Below are positions 14,578 to 15,255 of a stretch of 15,255 bases of DNA, piece after piece; the first letter of the stretch is position 1, and each line of letters opens with the position of its first letter. The stretch is from Ruminococcus sp. (GTDB taxonomy: Bacteria; Bacillota; Clostridia; Oscillospirales; Acutalibacteraceae). Location of the stretch: assembly GCA_004556705.1 (NCBI GenBank), contig SFGA01000054.1:1-15255 (forward strand). Direction: 5' to 3'. A program made the position numbers and the translations under genes. The notes below the pieces were generated by a model. It was not told the DNA's origin. It searched no databases and saw only the letters and a list, made by a program, of their open reading frames with translations.

Positions 14578-14621
14578 AAGAGGACATTTTCTAAAGCAAT
14601 TTAGAAGATGTCCTCTTTTTT
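14578..14621 (+). terminator. Strong rho-independent terminator at the element end
   Basis: AAGAGGACATTTTCTAAA (14578-14595) pairs over 18 bp (one G-U) with TTTAGAAGATGTCCTCTT (14600-14617) around a GCAA loop, followed by a T-run to 14621. It would insulate the element and the host gene from each other. Confidence 0.88.
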
Positions 14622-14626
14622 GAGTT

Positions 14627-14944
14627 ATGGAGAAAATACGTCATTTAGTAGATACGAATGGAAGCGGACATGGTGCATTGGCAGGAGTTCTTAATGCCTT
14701 AAATGCCGATGTTTTGATCTGCGGCGGAATCGGAGGAGGTGCTCAGACTGCGTTAGCGGTAGCGGGCATTAAGCTTTTTGGCGGAGCTTCAGGAGATGCG
14801 GATAAAGCAGTAGAAGCTTTTATCAATGATACGCTTGATTATAAACCGGATGTGAAGTGTTCTCACCATGAGCACAACCATGGGAAAGGACATACGTGTG
14901 GGAAGCATGGATGCGGAAGCCATAGCTGTCATCAAGAAGAATAA
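14627..14944 (+). pseudogene. 5'-truncated NifX/NifB-type FeMo-cofactor-family gene
   Basis: The protein has the family core LVDTNGSGHGALAGVLNALN, then DVLICGGIGGGAQTALAVAG, then IKLFGGASGDADKAVEAFIN, and a His/Cys-rich tail (CSHHEHNHGKGHTCGKHGC). Intact small proteins of this type are about 120-145 residues long and begin with ~35-40 residues carrying an HFG-type motif; that part is missing here. An in-frame TGA at 14621-14623 and a terminator lie directly upstream, and there is no ribosome site before ATG 14627. I read this as the chromosomal gene cut by the element. Its partner fragment should lie at the element's left end, outside the window. Members bind or carry iron-sulfur or FeMo-type clusters. 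Confidence 0.75.
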
Positions 14945-14958
14945 AAAAATACAACACG

Positions 14959-15006
14959 AAAGGATGCGTCAAGTTAATGCCGGAATTATCGTGATACATC
15001 CTTTTG
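14959..15006 (+). terminator. Probable terminator after the NifX-like gene
   Basis: The arms 14959-14978 and 14985-15004 pair imperfectly: AAAGGATG with CATCCTTT is perfect, and the inner part has three mismatches. A 6-base loop separates them, and a short TTTT run ends the right arm. Confidence 0.5.
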
Positions 15007-15036
15007 TATTTGGAATAATTATTTTTCTTTCCCTAC

Positions 15037-15066
15037 TTGTCAAAAGTAATGGATGGAATGTATAAT
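15037..15066 (+). promoter_or_regulatory. Promoter of the terminal membrane-protein gene
   Basis: TTGTCA (15037-15042), an 18-base spacer and TATAAT (15061-15066) lie about 60 bases upstream of the GTG start. Confidence 0.6.
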
Positions 15067-15126
15067 ATTGTTAATGATCCAGAGATATTTATTTTGGAAA
15101 CAGCTTAATCAATTTGGAGGTATTAA

Positions 15127-15255
15127 GTGAAAGCACATAAATACTTTGCATTTGGTTCTCTGATATGCATGATTATGGCAGTCTATTCTGGTCATAAAAT
15201 GATTTCAGGTAATAAAAGAACAAGAAAACAGGTGGAAAATACAAAAGCGGAGGAA
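15127..15255 (+). CDS. Small membrane protein, partial (runs off the window)
   Basis: GTG at 15127 follows GGAGG (15115-15119) by 7 bases. The 43 visible residues begin with VKAHKYFAFGSLICMIMAVY, a single N-terminal hydrophobic segment, followed by a charged stretch rich in Lys and Glu. I do not recognise the family with confidence; short clostridial membrane proteins beginning MKxHKYWAxGS look similar. The frame is open at the window end. Confidence 0.6.
   Translation, partial: MKAHKYFAFGSLICMIMAVYSGHKMISGNKRTRKQVENTKAEE

Larger units (their letters stand above)
14160..14626. other. Non-coding right end of the element
   Basis: No gene is seen in these 467 bases. They hold a weak hairpin after int, a 12-bp tandem repeat (14310-14333) and a strong terminator (14578-14620). 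The recombination junction most likely lies in this stretch or at its right edge, because the interrupted gene starts at 14627. I cannot fix the exact att core without the left end. Confidence 0.6.

Noticed and set aside
14868..15065. 65-residue ORF overlapping the NifX-like gene end
   Set aside because: It is another frame of the His/Cys-rich tail and runs through a likely terminator; no ribosome site is evident.

Overview
The window looks like the right-hand part of an integrative element in a low-to-mid GC Firmicute, most likely a gut-type clostridium (Oscillospiraceae/Lachnospiraceae-like). The reasons are strong AGGAGG ribosome sites, Gram-positive signal peptides, a sortase signal, a clostridial-style dockerin and a Tn916-type recombination module. 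All recognisable genes are on the + strand. No rRNA, tRNA or CRISPR array is visible.

Region 1 (1-8974) encodes surface proteins and their anchoring. A short response-regulator-like fragment is followed by a 1056-residue secreted protein with NGG-type beta-helix repeats and a C-terminal dockerin. Next comes a 930-residue surface protein with a cohesin-like domain, a Big_2 Ig-like domain, a long Cys-rich repeat region and an NPQTG cell-wall sorting signal. After a strong terminator come a membrane protein with a DUF5640-like domain, a class B sortase and a WYL-domain regulator. The sortase reading frame is broken between its membrane anchor and its catalytic domain. A cohesin, a dockerin and a sortase side by side suggest a small self-contained cell-surface assembly.

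Region 2 (8996-10407) is the element's immunity/control block. It holds an ImmR-like HTH repressor behind a near-consensus sigma-A promoter, an ImmA/IrrE-like metallopeptidase and a small zinc-ribbon protein. The half-site pair ATTCGC-N6-GCGAAT lies just downstream of the repressor promoter and again, inside a 32-bp palindrome, upstream of the zinc-ribbon gene. It is a good candidate operator.

Region 3 (10408-14160) is the recombination block. It contains a structured ~300-nt non-coding stretch, a sigma-70 region-4-like protein (Tn916 Orf7-like in position and type), a MazF-like protein with an extra Cys-rich ribbon, three tandem Tn916-Xis-like proteins and a Tn916-type tyrosine integrase. 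Two genes here (sigma-like and MazF-like) have ribosome sites that can be sequestered in leader hairpins.

Region 4 (14160-15255) is the element end and host flank. It has a 12-bp tandem repeat that may be an integrase arm site, then a strong terminator. Beyond it lies a 5'-truncated NifX/NifB-type (dinitrogenase iron-molybdenum cofactor family) gene, which I read as the interrupted chromosomal target. The window ends in the start of a small membrane-protein gene behind its own promoter. The left end of the element and its transfer genes are not in the window.
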